From positions 62,001-126,000 of the forward strand of contig NZ_JAKWJR010000004.1 of the NCBI RefSeq assembly GCF_022761125.1: a stretch of 64,000 bases of DNA, in the 5' to 3' direction. Below are positions 35,084 to 45,504 of the stretch, one piece after another. The notes below the pieces were generated by a model that had not been told where the DNA came from, ran no database searches, and worked only from the letters and a program-made list of their open reading frames with translations. Positions within the stretch are counted from its first letter, which is position 1. Every line of letters begins with the position of its first letter. The translations under genes and the position numbers were made by a program. Source of the stretch: Nocardioides sp. SR21. GTDB taxonomy: Bacteria > Actinomycetota > Actinomycetes > Propionibacteriales > Nocardioidaceae.

Positions 35084-35443
35084 GTGAGTCCTGCCCGCCG
35101 GTGTTCGCGTACCGCCTGTAGCCGTACCGCGGTCACCACCCTGACCTACGTCTACAGCGACCAGACCGCTGTCCTGGGCCCGCTCGCGACGTACGCCGAG
35201 CCGCACGCCTACGACCTGTGCGACGTGCACAGCGAGCGGCTCTCGGCCCCGCGCGGCTGGGAGGTCCTGCGCCTCGCGACCGGCCCCGTCGACCAGGGCC
35301 CGTCGGGCGACGACCTGCTCGCGCTCGCCGACGCGGTGCGCGAGGCCGCCCGTCCGGCCCCGCCGGCCCGGGTCTCGCCCGCCGAGGAGACCGGCCGGGT
35401 CACCACGCGACGCGGCCACCTCCGCTCGCTGTCGACCGACTGA
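35084..35443 (+). CDS. DUF3499 family protein
   Basis: A 119-aa protein of the actinobacterial DUF3499 family (Rv3258c type). The N-terminus has a cysteine pair ([13 protein letters not shown]7 and C12), followed by [20 protein letters not shown] and [20 protein letters not shown] with a further Cys and His. The arrangement resembles a small zinc ribbon (inference). The C-terminal third is disordered and arginine-rich. GTG start, leaderless. The 20 nt to manB contain a possible separate promoter. Function unknown. Confidence 0.82.
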   Translation: MSPARRCSRTACSRTAVTTLTYVYSDQTAVLGPLATYAEPHAYDLCDVHSERLSAPRGWEVLRLATGPVDQGPSGDDLLALADAVREAARPAPPARVSPAEETGRVTTRRGHLRSLSTD

Positions 35444-35450
35444 CTGCTAC

Positions 35451-35456
35451 TACGCT
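35451..35456 (+). promoter_or_regulatory. -10 hexamer TACGCT for manB
   Basis: TACGCT ends 7 nt before the ATG at 35464, directly after the DUF3499 stop; leaderless start predicted. Confidence 0.45.
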
Positions 35457-35463
35457 CGCCTCC

Positions 35464-36837
35464 ATGGCCGACACCCTCGACCCGGCGAACCTGCGTGCGG
35501 TCTTCAAGGCGTACGACGTCCGCGGCACCGTCCCGGACCAGATCGACGACAACCTCGCCCGCGCCACCGGCTGCGCGTTCGTGCGCGTGACGGGTGCCGC
35601 GACCGTGGTCGTCGGCCACGACATGCGGCCCAGCTCGGCCGGCATGGCCGCCGCGTTCGCCGAGGGCGCCAGCACCGCCGGCGCCGACGTCGTGATGATC
35701 GGGCTGGCGTCGACCGACCAGCTCTACTTCGCCTCCGGTCACCTCGGTCACCCGGGCGCGATGTTCACCGCGAGCCACAACCCGGCGCAGTACAACGGCA
35801 TCAAGATGTGCCGCACCGAGGCCCAGCCGATCGGCATGGAGACCGGCCTCGCCGACATCCGCGACCTGGTCGAGGAGGGCGAGCCGCCGCACGGCGCGGC
35901 GCACGGCGAGATCACCGAGCACGACGTGCTCGACGCGTACGCCGCCCACCTGCTCGGCCTCGCGCCGGTGACCGGTCGCCGGCTCAAGGTCGTGGTCGAC
36001 GCCGGCAACGGGATGGCCGGGCACACCGCCCCCGCCGTCTTCGACCGGCTCGGCGACGCCGTCGAGCTGGTGCCGATGTACTTCGAGCTCGACGGCACGT
36101 TCCCGAACCACGAGGCCAACCCGATCGAGGCCGAGAACCTCCGCGACCTGCAGGCCAAGGTGCTCGAGGTCGGCGCGGACGTCGGGCTCGCCTTCGACGG
36201 CGACGCCGACCGCTGCTTCGTGGTCGACGAGCAGGGGCGGGCGGTCTCGCCGTCGACCCTCACCGCGCTGATCGCCACCCGCGAGCTGGCCAAGGAGCCC
36301 GGCGCCACGGTGATCCACAACCTGATCACCAGCCGCGCCGTACCCGAGATCGTCGTGGAGCAGGGCGGCACCGCCGTCCGCACCCGGGTCGGCCACTCCT
36401 ACATCAAGGCGACGATGGCCGAGACCGGCGCGATCTTCGGCGGCGAGCACAGCGGTCACTTCTACTTCCGCGACTTCTGGCGCGCCGACTCCGGGATGCT
36501 CGCGGCGCTGCACACGCTCGCGGCGCTGGCCGAGACCGAGCGGCCGCTGTCGGACCTGCTGGCGGAGTACGAGCGGTACGTCGTCAGCGGCGAGATCAAC
36601 AGCACCGTCGCCGACCAGCAGGCCGTGATGGCCGAGATCGAGGCGGCCTACGCCGGCACCGACGGCGTCACCACCGACCGCCTCGACGGGCTCACCGTCA
36701 GCCACGACGACTGGACGTTCAACGTCCGGCCGTCGAACACCGAACCGCTGCTCCGGCTCAATGCCGAGGGCCGCGACGACGCCACCATGGCCGAGGTGCG
36801 CGACCGCGTCCTCGCCGAGATCAGGAGAGACCGATGA
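35464..36837 (+). CDS. manB: Phosphomannomutase/phosphoglucomutase
   Basis: A 457-aa alpha-D-phosphohexomutase that interconverts mannose 6-phosphate and mannose 1-phosphate. [12 protein letters not shown] at the N-terminus binds the sugar phosphate, the phosphoserine loop is TASHNP (S104), the magnesium loop DGDADR (D245-R250), the sugar loop [12 protein letters not shown], and the phosphate loop [11 protein letters not shown] near the end. Product feeds the guanylyltransferase at 25413. Equivalent to Rv3257c. Its last four bases overlap the Trm112 start. Confidence 0.95.
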   Translation: MADTLDPANLRAVFKAYDVRGTVPDQIDDNLARATGCAFVRVTGAATVVVGHDMRPSSAGMAAAFAEGASTAGADVVMIGLASTDQLYFASGHLGHPGAMFTASHNPAQYNGIKMCRTEAQPIGMETGLADIRDLVEEGEPPHGAAHGEITEHDVLDAYAAHLLGLAPVTGRRLKVVVDAGNGMAGHTAPAVFDRLGDAVELVPMYFELDGTFPNHEANPIEAENLRDLQAKVLEVGADVGLAFDGDADRCFVVDEQGRAVSPSTLTALIATRELAKEPGATVIHNLITSRAVPEIVVEQGGTAVRTRVGHSYIKATMAETGAIFGGEHSGHFYFRDFWRADSGMLAALHTLAALAETERPLSDLLAEYERYVVSGEINSTVADQQAVMAEIEAAYAGTDGVTTDRLDGLTVSHDDWTFNVRPSNTEPLLRLNAEGRDDATMAEVRDRVLAEIRRDR

Positions 36838-37007
36838 ACGCCCCGAACCTCGACCCCGCACTGCTCGCGATCATCGTCTGCCCGGCCTGCCGGTCCAGCC
36901 TCGACCTCGTCGCCGAGGAGCTGGTCTGCAGCGGCTGCGGTCTCGCCTACCCGGTCCGCGACGACATCCCCGTGCTGCTCGTCGACGAGGCCCGCAAGCC
37001 GGCCTGA
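36834..37007 (+). CDS. Trm112 family zinc-ribbon protein
   Basis: A 57-aa protein with two CxxC pairs (C16/C19 and C32/C35) in [11 protein letters not shown] and [12 protein letters not shown], ending [11 protein letters not shown], the Trm112/YcaR signature. Eukaryotic Trm112 activates methyltransferases; bacterial versions have no clear role. ATG overlaps the manB stop (ATGA), so it is translationally coupled to manB, and the SIS gene starts 9 nt later. Confidence 0.9.
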   Translation: MNAPNLDPALLAIIVCPACRSSLDLVAEELVCSGCGLAYPVRDDIPVLLVDEARKPA

Positions 37008-37016
37008 GGCACGACG

Positions 37017-38048
37017 ATGGCGACCTGGTTCGACGAGTCCCGTCTCGACGACGCGACGGTCCTGGAGTCCGTCGACGGTCCGCTCCGCGTGCTCGCGGAG
37101 TCCGGTGCCCGGGTCCGCCGCGCCGCGGGTGACGCCGCCGAGGCGACCGCCGCCGCGGTGACCCGCGCCGAGGAGCTGGCCCGCCCGCGCGCGGTGATCG
37201 CGGCCGGCCCCGACTCCCGCCTCCTGCGCGCGGTGCTGGAGCCGTGGTGCCCGGTGCCGTTCGTCGCCTGGCCCGGCCCCGCGCTGCCCGGCTGGGCGGG
37301 CAGCCTCGACCTCGTGGTGGTGCTCGCGCCCGAGGGCTCGGACCCCGGCACCGCCTCCGCCGTCGCCGAGGCGGTACGCCGCGGCTGCCAGGTCGTGGTC
37401 GCCTGCCCGCCGACCTCGATGGTCGCCGAGCACGCCGCCGGCCGGTGGACCACGATCCTCCCGACCACGACGCAGGACCAGCTCGCGACCGCCGTGGTCG
37501 TGCTCGAGTACCTCGACCGGGTCTCGCTCGGCCCCCGCGCCGACGCCGAGCAGGTCGCCGAGGCCCTCGACGCGGTGGCCATCGCCTGCTCGCCGCACCG
37601 CGACCTCGCCGTGAACCCCGCCAAGATGCTGGCGATCGCGCTGGCCGACACCAACCCGATCGTCTGGGGTGGCTCCGTGCTGGCGGCTCGGGCCGCACGC
37701 CGGGTGGCCGAGTCGGTCCGCCGCTCCAGCGGCCGCTCCGCGCTGGCGGGCGACGCCGAGCACCTGCTGCCGGTGCTGGAGGCGGCCCGGGCACGCGACG
37801 TGTTCGACGACCCGTTCGCCGAGGGCAGCGGTGAGCGCCGGCCGATGCTGCTGGTGCTCGACGACGGCGCCGAGGAGCACGTGGTGCGCGAGCAGCGCGG
37901 CCGGCTCCAGGCGGCCGCCGCGGCCCGCGGGCTGCGCGTGGAGACCGTCACCACCGACGCCGCCACCGAGGTCGGCCGGTACGCATCGCTGCTGCTTAGC
38001 GGCACCTACGCCGCCGAGTACCTGCGGATCGGGCTCGTGGAGGACTAA
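37017..38048 (+). CDS. SIS-domain protein (Rv3256c type, phosphosugar-isomerase-like)
   Basis: A 343-aa protein with two SIS-like halves. DESRLDDATVLESVD at the start and the segment DLVVVLAPEGSDPGTASAVA are typical, and the C-terminal half has NPAKMLAIALADTNPIVWGG and GRYASLLLSGTYAAEYLRIG, as in bifunctional phosphoglucose/phosphomannose isomerases. Catalytic residues are not certain, so it may be an isomerase or a sugar-phosphate-binding regulator. Third gene of the manB-Trm112-SIS operon. No separate ManA gene is present in the window, which makes an isomerase role attractive (inference). Confidence 0.82.
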   Translation: MATWFDESRLDDATVLESVDGPLRVLAESGARVRRAAGDAAEATAAAVTRAEELARPRAVIAAGPDSRLLRAVLEPWCPVPFVAWPGPALPGWAGSLDLVVVLAPEGSDPGTASAVAEAVRRGCQVVVACPPTSMVAEHAAGRWTTILPTTTQDQLATAVVVLEYLDRVSLGPRADAEQVAEALDAVAIACSPHRDLAVNPAKMLAIALADTNPIVWGGSVLAARAARRVAESVRRSSGRSALAGDAEHLLPVLEAARARDVFDDPFAEGSGERRPMLLVLDDGAEEHVVREQRGRLQAAAAARGLRVETVTTDAATEVGRYASLLLSGTYAAEYLRIGLVED

Positions 38049-38065
38049 GGCGCCGTGCACCCGGG

Positions 38066-38071
38066 TAGGGT
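38066..38071 (+). promoter_or_regulatory. -10 hexamer TAGGGT for the acyltransferase
   Basis: TAGGGT ends 5 nt before the GTG at 38077, in the short gap behind the SIS gene; leaderless start possible. Confidence 0.4.
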
Positions 38072-38076
38072 CCTGC

Positions 38077-39168
38077 GTGCCGACCTCCACCCGCGATCCC
38101 TGGTTCGACAACGCCAAGATGGCCCTGGTCACGCTGGTCGTGGTCGGCCACGCCTGGACGCTGCTTCCCCAGACGGGCATGGTCGAGCACCTCTACGACT
38201 TCCTCTACGCCTGGCACGTGCCGGCGTTCGTGTTCGTCACCGGCTACCTCTCCCAGCGCTTCGCCTACACCAAGGCGCGCACCTGGCAGCTGTTCCGCAC
38301 CATCGTGGTGCCGTACATCATCTTCGAGACCGCGCTCGGCCTGTTCCGCGTGTACGTCGGCGGCGAGCAGCTCGACGATCTCTTCCGCGACCCGCACTGG
38401 CCGATGTGGTACCTCGCCGCGCTGTTCTTCTGGCGGCTGCTGACCCCGATCTTCCGGCCGATGTGGGGCGGCGTGGTCGTCGCGGTCGCGATCAGCCTGG
38501 TCGCCGGGATGTACGCCGGCGACACCCTCGACATCGCCCGCGTCCTGGGCCTGCTGCCGTTCTTCGTCATGGGTCTGAAGGCGACGCCGGAACGGCTCGA
38601 GTGGCTGCGCCGCAAGCCCGCCCAGGCGGCTGCTGCCTGCGTGCTGCTCGCGCTGTGGGTGCTGACCACGTGGACGGACGTCTGGGCGAGCACCGAGTGG
38701 CTCTACTACCGCTCGCGCTACGACGAGATGGGCTACGCCGACGATCTCAACGCGCTGCTCACCCGGGCGCTGGTGCTCGCGATCGGCACGCTCGGGGCCG
38801 CGGCGTTCCTCTCGCTGGTGCCGCGCACCTTCACCTGGTTCACCAAGCTCGGCGCCGCGACCCTGGTCGTCTACCTCTTCCACGGCTTCTTCGTGAAGGG
38901 GACGTCGTACGCCGGCTACGGCGACTGGGCCGACGAGCACGCCCTGCTCGCGTTCGGCGTGACCACGCTGGCCGCGCTGCTGCTGGCGCTGGGCCTGGCC
39001 TGGAAGCCGGTCTCCTCGCGCCTCGTCGACCTCGTCGACCCGTTCGGCTACGCCGAGCGCCACGTCCAGCACGCGGTCGACCTGACCGTCGCGAAGGACC
39101 AGGTCCAGCCGGAGGTGCAGGCCGAGGTCGAGGCGGCCGTGCGCGAGGAGCATCTGACCTCCCGCTAG
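38077..39168 (+). CDS. Membrane acyltransferase family protein
   Basis: A 363-aa membrane protein with about ten hydrophobic segments, resembling acyltransferase family 3 (NolL/OafA-like). The N-terminus DPWFDNAKMALVTLVVVGHA has the characteristic N-K followed by the conserved histidine, and YLAALFFWRLLTPIF plus TLVVYLFHGFFVKG are further family marks. Such enzymes O-acylate exported sugars or lipids. A charged C-terminal tail (about 30 residues) is cytosolic. The substrate may be one of the wall glycans made by neighbouring genes, but this is inference. Confidence 0.82.
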   Translation: MPTSTRDPWFDNAKMALVTLVVVGHAWTLLPQTGMVEHLYDFLYAWHVPAFVFVTGYLSQRFAYTKARTWQLFRTIVVPYIIFETALGLFRVYVGGEQLDDLFRDPHWPMWYLAALFFWRLLTPIFRPMWGGVVVAVAISLVAGMYAGDTLDIARVLGLLPFFVMGLKATPERLEWLRRKPAQAAAACVLLALWVLTTWTDVWASTEWLYYRSRYDEMGYADDLNALLTRALVLAIGTLGAAAFLSLVPRTFTWFTKLGAATLVVYLFHGFFVKGTSYAGYGDWADEHALLAFGVTTLAALLLALGLAWKPVSSRLVDLVDPFGYAERHVQHAVDLTVAKDQVQPEVQAEVEAAVREEHLTSR

Positions 39169-39171
39169 CCT
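39166..39171 (+). promoter_or_regulatory. -10 hexamer TAGCCT sharing the stop codon of the acyltransferase gene
   Basis: The TAG stop of the upstream gene is the first half of TAGCCT, 6 nt before the ATG of the DUF808 gene. Identical arrangement to 25401 and 51628. Confidence 0.5.
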
Positions 39172-39177
39172 TCGGGC

Positions 39178-40113
39178 ATGGCTGGAGGTCTGTTCGCGCT
39201 GCTCGACGACGTCGCCGCGCTCGCGCGGCTTGCCGCCGCCTCGGTGGACGACGTGGGGGCGGCCGCGGGCCGCGCGACCACGAAGGCCGCCGGTGTCGTC
39301 GTCGACGACACCGCGGTGACGCCGCAGTACGTCCACGGCGTCGCCGCCGAGCGCGAGCTCCCGATGATCCGCAGGATCGCGTGGGGCTCGATCCGCAACA
39401 AGCTGCTGTTCATCCTCCCGGCGGCGATGCTGCTCAGCCAGTTCCTGCCGTGGCTGCTGACCCCGATCCTCATGGTCGGCGGCAGCTACCTCTGCTACGA
39501 GGGTGCCGAGAAGATCTGGGGCCGGATCCGCGGGCACGACGACCACGGGGTGGTGCTCGCCGGCACCGGCGAGGAGGCCGAGAAGCAGATGGTCTCCGGC
39601 GCGATCCGGACCGACTTCATCCTGTCGGCCGAGATCATGGTGATCGCGCTCAACGAGGTCGCCGACGAGTCGTTCCTCAACCGGCTGCTGATCCTCGTCG
39701 TGGTCGCGATCGTCATCACCATCGCGGTGTACGGCGTGGTCGGCGTGATCGTGAAGATGGACGACGTCGGCCTGCACCTGGCCGGCCGGAGGTCGGCCGC
39801 CGCGCAGGCGATCGGCCGCGGCCTGGTCGCCGCGATGCCGCGCCTGCTCGCCGTGATCTCGGTGGTCGGCATCGCCGCGATGCTCTGGGTCGGTGGGCAC
39901 ATCCTGCTCAACGGCATGGAGGAGCTCGGCTTCCATGCGCCGTACGACTTCGTCCACGACCTCGAGCACGACGTCGAGCGCGCCGTGGAGAGCGGGTTCG
40001 GCAGCGTCCTGGCCTGGCTCACCAACACCGTGTTCTCGGCGATCCTCGGCGTGGTCGTCGGCGCGATCCTGGTCGCGGTCATGCACCTCGTGCCCAAGCG
40101 CGCCAAGCACTGA
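39178..40113 (+). CDS. DUF808 family membrane protein (YedI type)
   Basis: A 311-aa integral membrane protein with the DUF808 start AGGLFALLDDVAALARLAAA, KAAGVVVDDTAVTPQYVHG, an EKQMVSGAIRTDFILSAEIM motif and about five transmembrane helices. E. coli YedI belongs here; no activity is known. A histidine- and acid-rich loop (YDFVHDLEHDVERAVESG) precedes the last helix. Probably transcribed from its own leaderless promoter, with the lipoprotein gene 36 nt behind it. Confidence 0.85.
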   Translation: MAGGLFALLDDVAALARLAAASVDDVGAAAGRATTKAAGVVVDDTAVTPQYVHGVAAERELPMIRRIAWGSIRNKLLFILPAAMLLSQFLPWLLTPILMVGGSYLCYEGAEKIWGRIRGHDDHGVVLAGTGEEAEKQMVSGAIRTDFILSAEIMVIALNEVADESFLNRLLILVVVAIVITIAVYGVVGVIVKMDDVGLHLAGRRSAAAQAIGRGLVAAMPRLLAVISVVGIAAMLWVGGHILLNGMEELGFHAPYDFVHDLEHDVERAVESGFGSVLAWLTNTVFSAILGVVVGAILVAVMHLVPKRAKH

Positions 40114-40149
40114 CCGGAACCGGTCCCGGCCGGTCGTCGTCCGACCGGC

Positions 40150-40890
40150 ATGCGCGTCGCCCTGCTCGCCCTGGTGCTGCTGCTCGTCGGCTGCACCCAT
40201 GACCCCGGGGTCGTCATCGACGACCCGGTGCTGGAGCCGTACGACGGACCGCTGCACGTCGCGTTCGACGACGCTGAGTACGGCGCTGCCGGCCTCGCCC
40301 TCGGCTGCCAGTGGAACCCGCAGGACGGGGGCGTCCTCGACGTCTCGGCCACGGGGGACGACCCGGAGGCGGCGTTCGCCGCCTGGCTCGGTGCCGAGGC
40401 CCCGGTCGTCCCCGACAGCGGCTACCAGCTGGAGCAGGTCGAGAACGGGCGAGCGCTGTTCTCGTTCGTGCAGGTGCTCAGCCGGGTGGTCGTGGTGATC
40501 CTCGCGGAGGTCGAGTCCGGCTGGGGTGTGGAGTCCTGGGCGGCGTGCGACCCCTCCGAGCTCGGCGTCGACACCGCGGAGTCCCTCGGTGTCGGGGTGT
40601 GGACCGGCCCCGGCAGGCCCCAGGTCACCTCCGAGGTCGTCACGTTCCGCGGCTCGGAGTCCTGCGGCATGCAGGGGACGCCGATCCTGCGCGTGGGTCT
40701 CGACGAGTACGTCAGGGACGGCTCGTCCGGCCTGCCCGCCGGCGCGGTCAACCGCGAGCTCCAGCGCGACGGCCGGACGCTCTGGCTCGGGGAGCACCCG
40801 CGAGCGGCGTACCTGGTGCCGGGGAGCGGCAGCGAGGTCCAGCGGTGGCCGGCGCTCGACGGGCCGACGGGCTGCGACTTCCGGAAATGA
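40150..40890 (+). CDS. Putative lipoprotein of unknown function
   Basis: A 246-aa protein with a short lipoprotein signal (MRVALLALVLLLVGC, lipid-modified Cys15). The mature domain has cysteines at GLALGCQWNP, WAACDP, GSESCGMQG and near the end (TGCDFRK), which could form two disulphides, and a hydrophobic strand pair (SRVVVVILAEVESGWGVES). No family is recognised. A clear terminator hairpin starts 4 nt after the stop, so this is the end of its transcript. Confidence 0.75.
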   Translation: MRVALLALVLLLVGCTHDPGVVIDDPVLEPYDGPLHVAFDDAEYGAAGLALGCQWNPQDGGVLDVSATGDDPEAAFAAWLGAEAPVVPDSGYQLEQVENGRALFSFVQVLSRVVVVILAEVESGWGVESWAACDPSELGVDTAESLGVGVWTGPGRPQVTSEVVTFRGSESCGMQGTPILRVGLDEYVRDGSSGLPAGAVNRELQRDGRTLWLGEHPRAAYLVPGSGSEVQRWPALDGPTGCDFRK

Positions 40891-40894
40891 CGAA

Positions 40895-40914
40895 GGCGAG
40901 GGGAACCCCTCGCC
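40895..40914. terminator. Terminator hairpin after the lipoprotein gene
   Basis: GGCGAGGGG pairs exactly with CCCCTCGCC around AA. It separates the lipoprotein gene from the helR promoter region. Confidence 0.65.
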
Positions 40915-40937
40915 ACTACCAAGGTATAGCGGACCCC

Positions 40938-40956
40938 GGGGCTTGCGGCAAGGCCC
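40938..40956 (+). promoter_or_regulatory. Rifamycin-associated element (RAE) upstream of helR
   Basis: GGGGCTTGCGGCAAGGCCC, which matches the published RAE consensus as I remember it at every position. RAE marks rifamycin-inducible genes in actinobacteria, including helR and rifamycin-inactivating enzymes. It is an imperfect inverted repeat flanked by CCC/CCGGG. A possible -10 hexamer CAGAAT (40968-40973) follows, so that TTGCGG within the element could act as a -35 with a long 19-nt spacer. The GTG start at 40982 is 8 nt after that hexamer. Confidence 0.8.
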
Positions 40957-40981
40957 CCGGGCTGCCTCAGAATCGCCCATC

Positions 40982-43183
40982 GTGACGTCTGCTTTCGCGC
41001 TTCCGGACCACCTGACCGCCAAGGCCGAACCGGCCCTGATCGCCGCCGACGAGCGGCACTTCGCGGCGATCGCCGACAGCCTCGAGCACGCGACCGCCGA
41101 CCTCACCGAGCGGCTCGACGCGGCCCGCCGCGCGCCCGGCGGGACCGGCCAGGAGGCGATGGACCGCGACCAGGAGGTGCACCGGCTGACCGCCCGGCTG
41201 CGGGCGCTGCGCCGCTTCGGCCTCGACCTCTGCCTCGGCCACATGGTGGGGGAGGACGGGGATGCGGTGTACGTCGGCCGCCTCGGCCTCACCGACAGCG
41301 ACGGGCACCGGCTGCTCGTCGACTGGCGCTCGCCGGTCGCCGAGCCGTTCTTCGGGGCCACGCACGCCGACCCGATGGGCCTGACGTTCCGCCGCCGCTA
41401 CCGCTGGACCGGCGGACGGGTCAGCGACTACTGGGACGAGGTGTTCACCGCCGACGGGTTCGAGGGCCACGCCGCCGCACTCGACGACCAGTCCGCGTTC
41501 ATCGCCAGCCTGGGCAGCAGCCGGTCGCCGCGGATGCGCGACGTGCTCGGCACCATCCAGGCCGACCAGGACGCGATCATCCGCGCCGGGTCGCGCGGCA
41601 CCCTCGTCGTCGACGGCGGGCCCGGCACCGGCAAGACCGTGGTCGCGCTGCACCGCACGGCGTACCTGCTCTACTCCGACCCACGGCTCGGGCACCGGCG
41701 TGGTGGCGTGCTGTTCGTCGGGCCGCACCAGCCCTACCTCGCCTACGTCGCCGACGTGCTGCCCAGCCTCGGCGAGGAGGGCGTGCAGACCTGCACGCTG
41801 CGCGACCTGCTGCCCGAGGGCGGGGACGCGGTCGCCGAGGCCGACCCGGAGGTCGCGCGCCTCAAGGCGACCGCGGAGATGGTCCGCGCGATCGAGCCCG
41901 GGGTCCGGCTCTACGAGGAGGTGCCGACCGAGGGCATGGACGTCGAGACCCCGTGGGGCGACGTCTGGCTGGGCACCGCGGACTGGGCCGAGGCGTTCGA
42001 GGCGGCCGACCCCGGCACACCCCACAACGAGGCGCGCGACCAGATCTGGGACGCGCTGCTGACGATCCTGGTCGACAAGCACCACGCCGATCACGGGGAC
42101 GAGGAGGCGTCGCCCGACCTCCTGCGCCGCTCGCTCGCGCAGAACCGCGAGCTGGCCACGGTGTTCGACAAGGCCTGGCCGCTGCTCGACCCCACCGAGG
42201 TCGTCGAGGACCTGTGGTCGGTGCCGGCGTACCTGCGGCTCTGCGCGCCCTGGCTGGCACCCGAGGAGGTACGCCGGCTCCAGCGCGCCGAGCCGCGCGC
42301 GTGGACCCTGTCGGACCTGCCGCTGCTCGACGCGGCGCGGCTGCGCGTCGGCGACCCCGAGGCGTCGCGCCGACGGCGCCGGCAGGAGGCGGCGATCGCG
42401 GCGGAGCGTCAGCGCATGGACCAGGTCGTCGACGAGATGCTCCAGCTCGACGACGAGGACGGGATGTGGGCCCAGCTGCGCCAGGAGGGCATCCGGGACG
42501 CGCTCGTCGACCCCGATGCCGTGCCCGCCGGCGACCCCGACCTGCTCGCCGGACCGTTCGCGCACGTCGTCGTGGACGAGGCCCAGGAGCTCACCGACGC
42601 GGAGTGGCAGATGCTGCTGCTGCGCTGCCCGTCGCGCAGCTTCACGATCGTGGGGGACCGCGCCCAGGCGCGGCACGGGTTCACGGAGACGTGGGAGGAG
42701 CGCCTCGCGCGGGCCGGCCTCGACCGGGTCACGATGGCGTCGCTGAGCATCAACTACCGGACGCCGGAGGAGGTGATGGCCGAGGCCGAGCCGGTGATCC
42801 GTGCCGCGCTGCCGGACGCCAACGTGCCGACCTCCGTGCGCAGCAGCGGCGTACCGGTCCACCACGGCTCGGCCGCCGAGCTCGACGCGATCCTCGAGGG
42901 CTGGCTCGCCGAGCACGTCGAGGGCACCGCCTGCGTGATCGGCGACCCGACGTTCGTCGCGACCTCGCGCGTCCGGTCGCTGCCCCCCTCCCTCGCCAAG
43001 GGGCTCGAGTTCGACCTCGTCGTGCTCGTCGACCCGGAGGCGTTCGGGGAGGGCATCGAGGGAGCCGTCGACCGGTACGTCGCGATGACCCGCGCGACCC
43101 AGCGGCTCGTGGTTCTTCGAGGATTCTCAGATTCCGCGAGGCAAGACCTACGCTCGGATTCCGCAGCCAGCACTTGTCGATGA
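40982..43183 (+). CDS. helR: RNA polymerase recycling ATPase, HelD/HelR family
   Basis: A 733-aa superfamily-1 helicase-like ATPase. Residues 1-90 form a helical arm ([20 protein letters not shown]). Walker A is [20 protein letters not shown] with K218, Walker [16 protein letters not shown], and [17 protein letters not shown] and [14 protein letters not shown] are late helicase motifs. HelD proteins pull stalled RNA polymerase off DNA; actinobacterial HelR also displaces rifamycin and confers resistance. Length and the RAE upstream favour HelR over general HelD. The gene end overlaps an in-frame upstream ATG of ahcY, so readthrough into ahcY is possible. Confidence 0.88.
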   Translation: MTSAFALPDHLTAKAEPALIAADERHFAAIADSLEHATADLTERLDAARRAPGGTGQEAMDRDQEVHRLTARLRALRRFGLDLCLGHMVGEDGDAVYVGRLGLTDSDGHRLLVDWRSPVAEPFFGATHADPMGLTFRRRYRWTGGRVSDYWDEVFTADGFEGHAAALDDQSAFIASLGSSRSPRMRDVLGTIQADQDAIIRAGSRGTLVVDGGPGTGKTVVALHRTAYLLYSDPRLGHRRGGVLFVGPHQPYLAYVADVLPSLGEEGVQTCTLRDLLPEGGDAVAEADPEVARLKATAEMVRAIEPGVRLYEEVPTEGMDVETPWGDVWLGTADWAEAFEAADPGTPHNEARDQIWDALLTILVDKHHADHGDEEASPDLLRRSLAQNRELATVFDKAWPLLDPTEVVEDLWSVPAYLRLCAPWLAPEEVRRLQRAEPRAWTLSDLPLLDAARLRVGDPEASRRRRRQEAAIAAERQRMDQVVDEMLQLDDEDGMWAQLRQEGIRDALVDPDAVPAGDPDLLAGPFAHVVVDEAQELTDAEWQMLLLRCPSRSFTIVGDRAQARHGFTETWEERLARAGLDRVTMASLSINYRTPEEVMAEAEPVIRAALPDANVPTSVRSSGVPVHHGSAAELDAILEGWLAEHVEGTACVIGDPTFVATSRVRSLPPSLAKGLEFDLVVLVDPEAFGEGIEGAVDRYVAMTRATQRLVVLRGFSDSARQDLRSDSAASTCR

Positions 43184-43200
43184 GACCCGCAGGAGCAGAC

Positions 43201-44628
<1,428 letters not shown>

Positions 44629-44668
44629 GGCGCTCGGCCCGAGCTTGCGGGGCTGAGAGTCACGCGCT

Positions 44669-44744
44669 GGATCGAGTAGCGACCGGCGTATCGAGATCTG
44701 AGTGGTCTCGATACGCCGCTCGTTCCTCGCAGGGCCACTCGACC
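44669..44744. repeat. Dispersed palindromic repeat between ahcY and mtrA
   Basis: GATCGAGTAGCGACCGGCGT...TCGAGA, 9-nt centre, then TCTCGATACGCCGCTCG ... CCACTCGACC. Inverted pair with a compact centre; may end the ahcY transcript. Confidence 0.7.
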
Positions 44745-44770
44745 ACCGATCACCTGTCACTATGGACGAC

Positions 44771-45496
44771 ATGAGCGAGCCCGTCGGCGCCCCCAGCGGC
44801 CCACCCGCCGAGACCGCCGGCAAGGGCCGGATCCTGGTCGTCGACGACGACGCCTCGCTGGCCGAGATGCTCACGATCGTCCTGCGCCAGGAGGGCTTCG
44901 ACAGCCGGATGTGCGGTCGCGGCGACGAGGCGATGGACGAGTTCCGCGACTACAAGCCGGACCTCGTGCTGCTCGACCTGATGCTCCCGGGCAAGGACGG
45001 CATCGACGTCTGCAAGGAGATCCGCGCGGAGTCCGGCGTCCCGATCGTGATGCTGACCGCCAAGGGCGACACCGTCGACGTGGTCGTGGGTCTCGAGTCC
45101 GGCGCCGACGACTACGTCGTCAAGCCGTTCAAGCCCAAGGAGCTGATCGCCCGGATCCGCGCGCGGGTCCGCCGCTTCGACACGCCCTCGCAGGAGACGC
45201 TGACGATCGGCGACCTGGCGATCGACGTCGCCGGCCACGCGGTCACCCGTGCGGGCGCGCCGATCAGCCTGACGCCGCTCGAGTTCGATCTGCTGGTCTG
45301 CCTGGCCCGCCGGCCGTGGCAGGTGTTCACGCGCGAGGTCCTCCTCGAGCAGGTCTGGGGCTACCGGCACGCCGCCGACACCCGCCTGGTGAACGTGCAC
45401 GTGCAGCGGCTGCGCTCCAAGGTCGAGCACGACCCGGAGAACCCGGAGATCGTCGTGACCGTGCGCGGCGTGGGGTACAAAGCCGGAACGGCGTAG
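44771..45496 (+). CDS. mtrA: Two-component response regulator MtrA
   Basis: A 241-aa OmpR-type regulator. Receiver domain: acidic pocket DDD (25-27), phospho-acceptor D69 in LVLLDLMLPGKDG, then VMLTAKGDTVDVVVGLESGA and the lysine in VVKPFKPKEL. The C-terminal winged helix (ITLTPLEF-like ISLTPLEFDLLVCLARRPWQ, RLVNVHVQRLRSKVE) binds DNA. MtrA controls cell division, wall hydrolase and osmotic genes in actinobacteria. ATG 44771 is preceded by CACTAT at 44758-44763 (7-nt gap), a possible leaderless start; ATG 44762 is an alternative three codons upstream. The mtrB gene starts 8 nt after the stop. Confidence 0.95.
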   Translation: MSEPVGAPSGPPAETAGKGRILVVDDDASLAEMLTIVLRQEGFDSRMCGRGDEAMDEFRDYKPDLVLLDLMLPGKDGIDVCKEIRAESGVPIVMLTAKGDTVDVVVGLESGADDYVVKPFKPKELIARIRARVRRFDTPSQETLTIGDLAIDVAGHAVTRAGAPISLTPLEFDLLVCLARRPWQVFTREVLLEQVWGYRHAADTRLVNVHVQRLRSKVEHDPENPEIVVTVRGVGYKAGTA

Positions 45497-45504
45497 GTTC
45501 GCGG

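Noticed and set aside
37996..41361. A 1,121-codon minus-strand open frame
   Set aside because: Runs through four plus-strand genes with recognisable families and their gaps; no motif of its own.
43184..43200. SAM or SAH riboswitch upstream of ahcY
   Set aside because: Only 17 nt separate the helR stop from the ahcY start, and no riboswitch core is visible in the preceding coding sequence.
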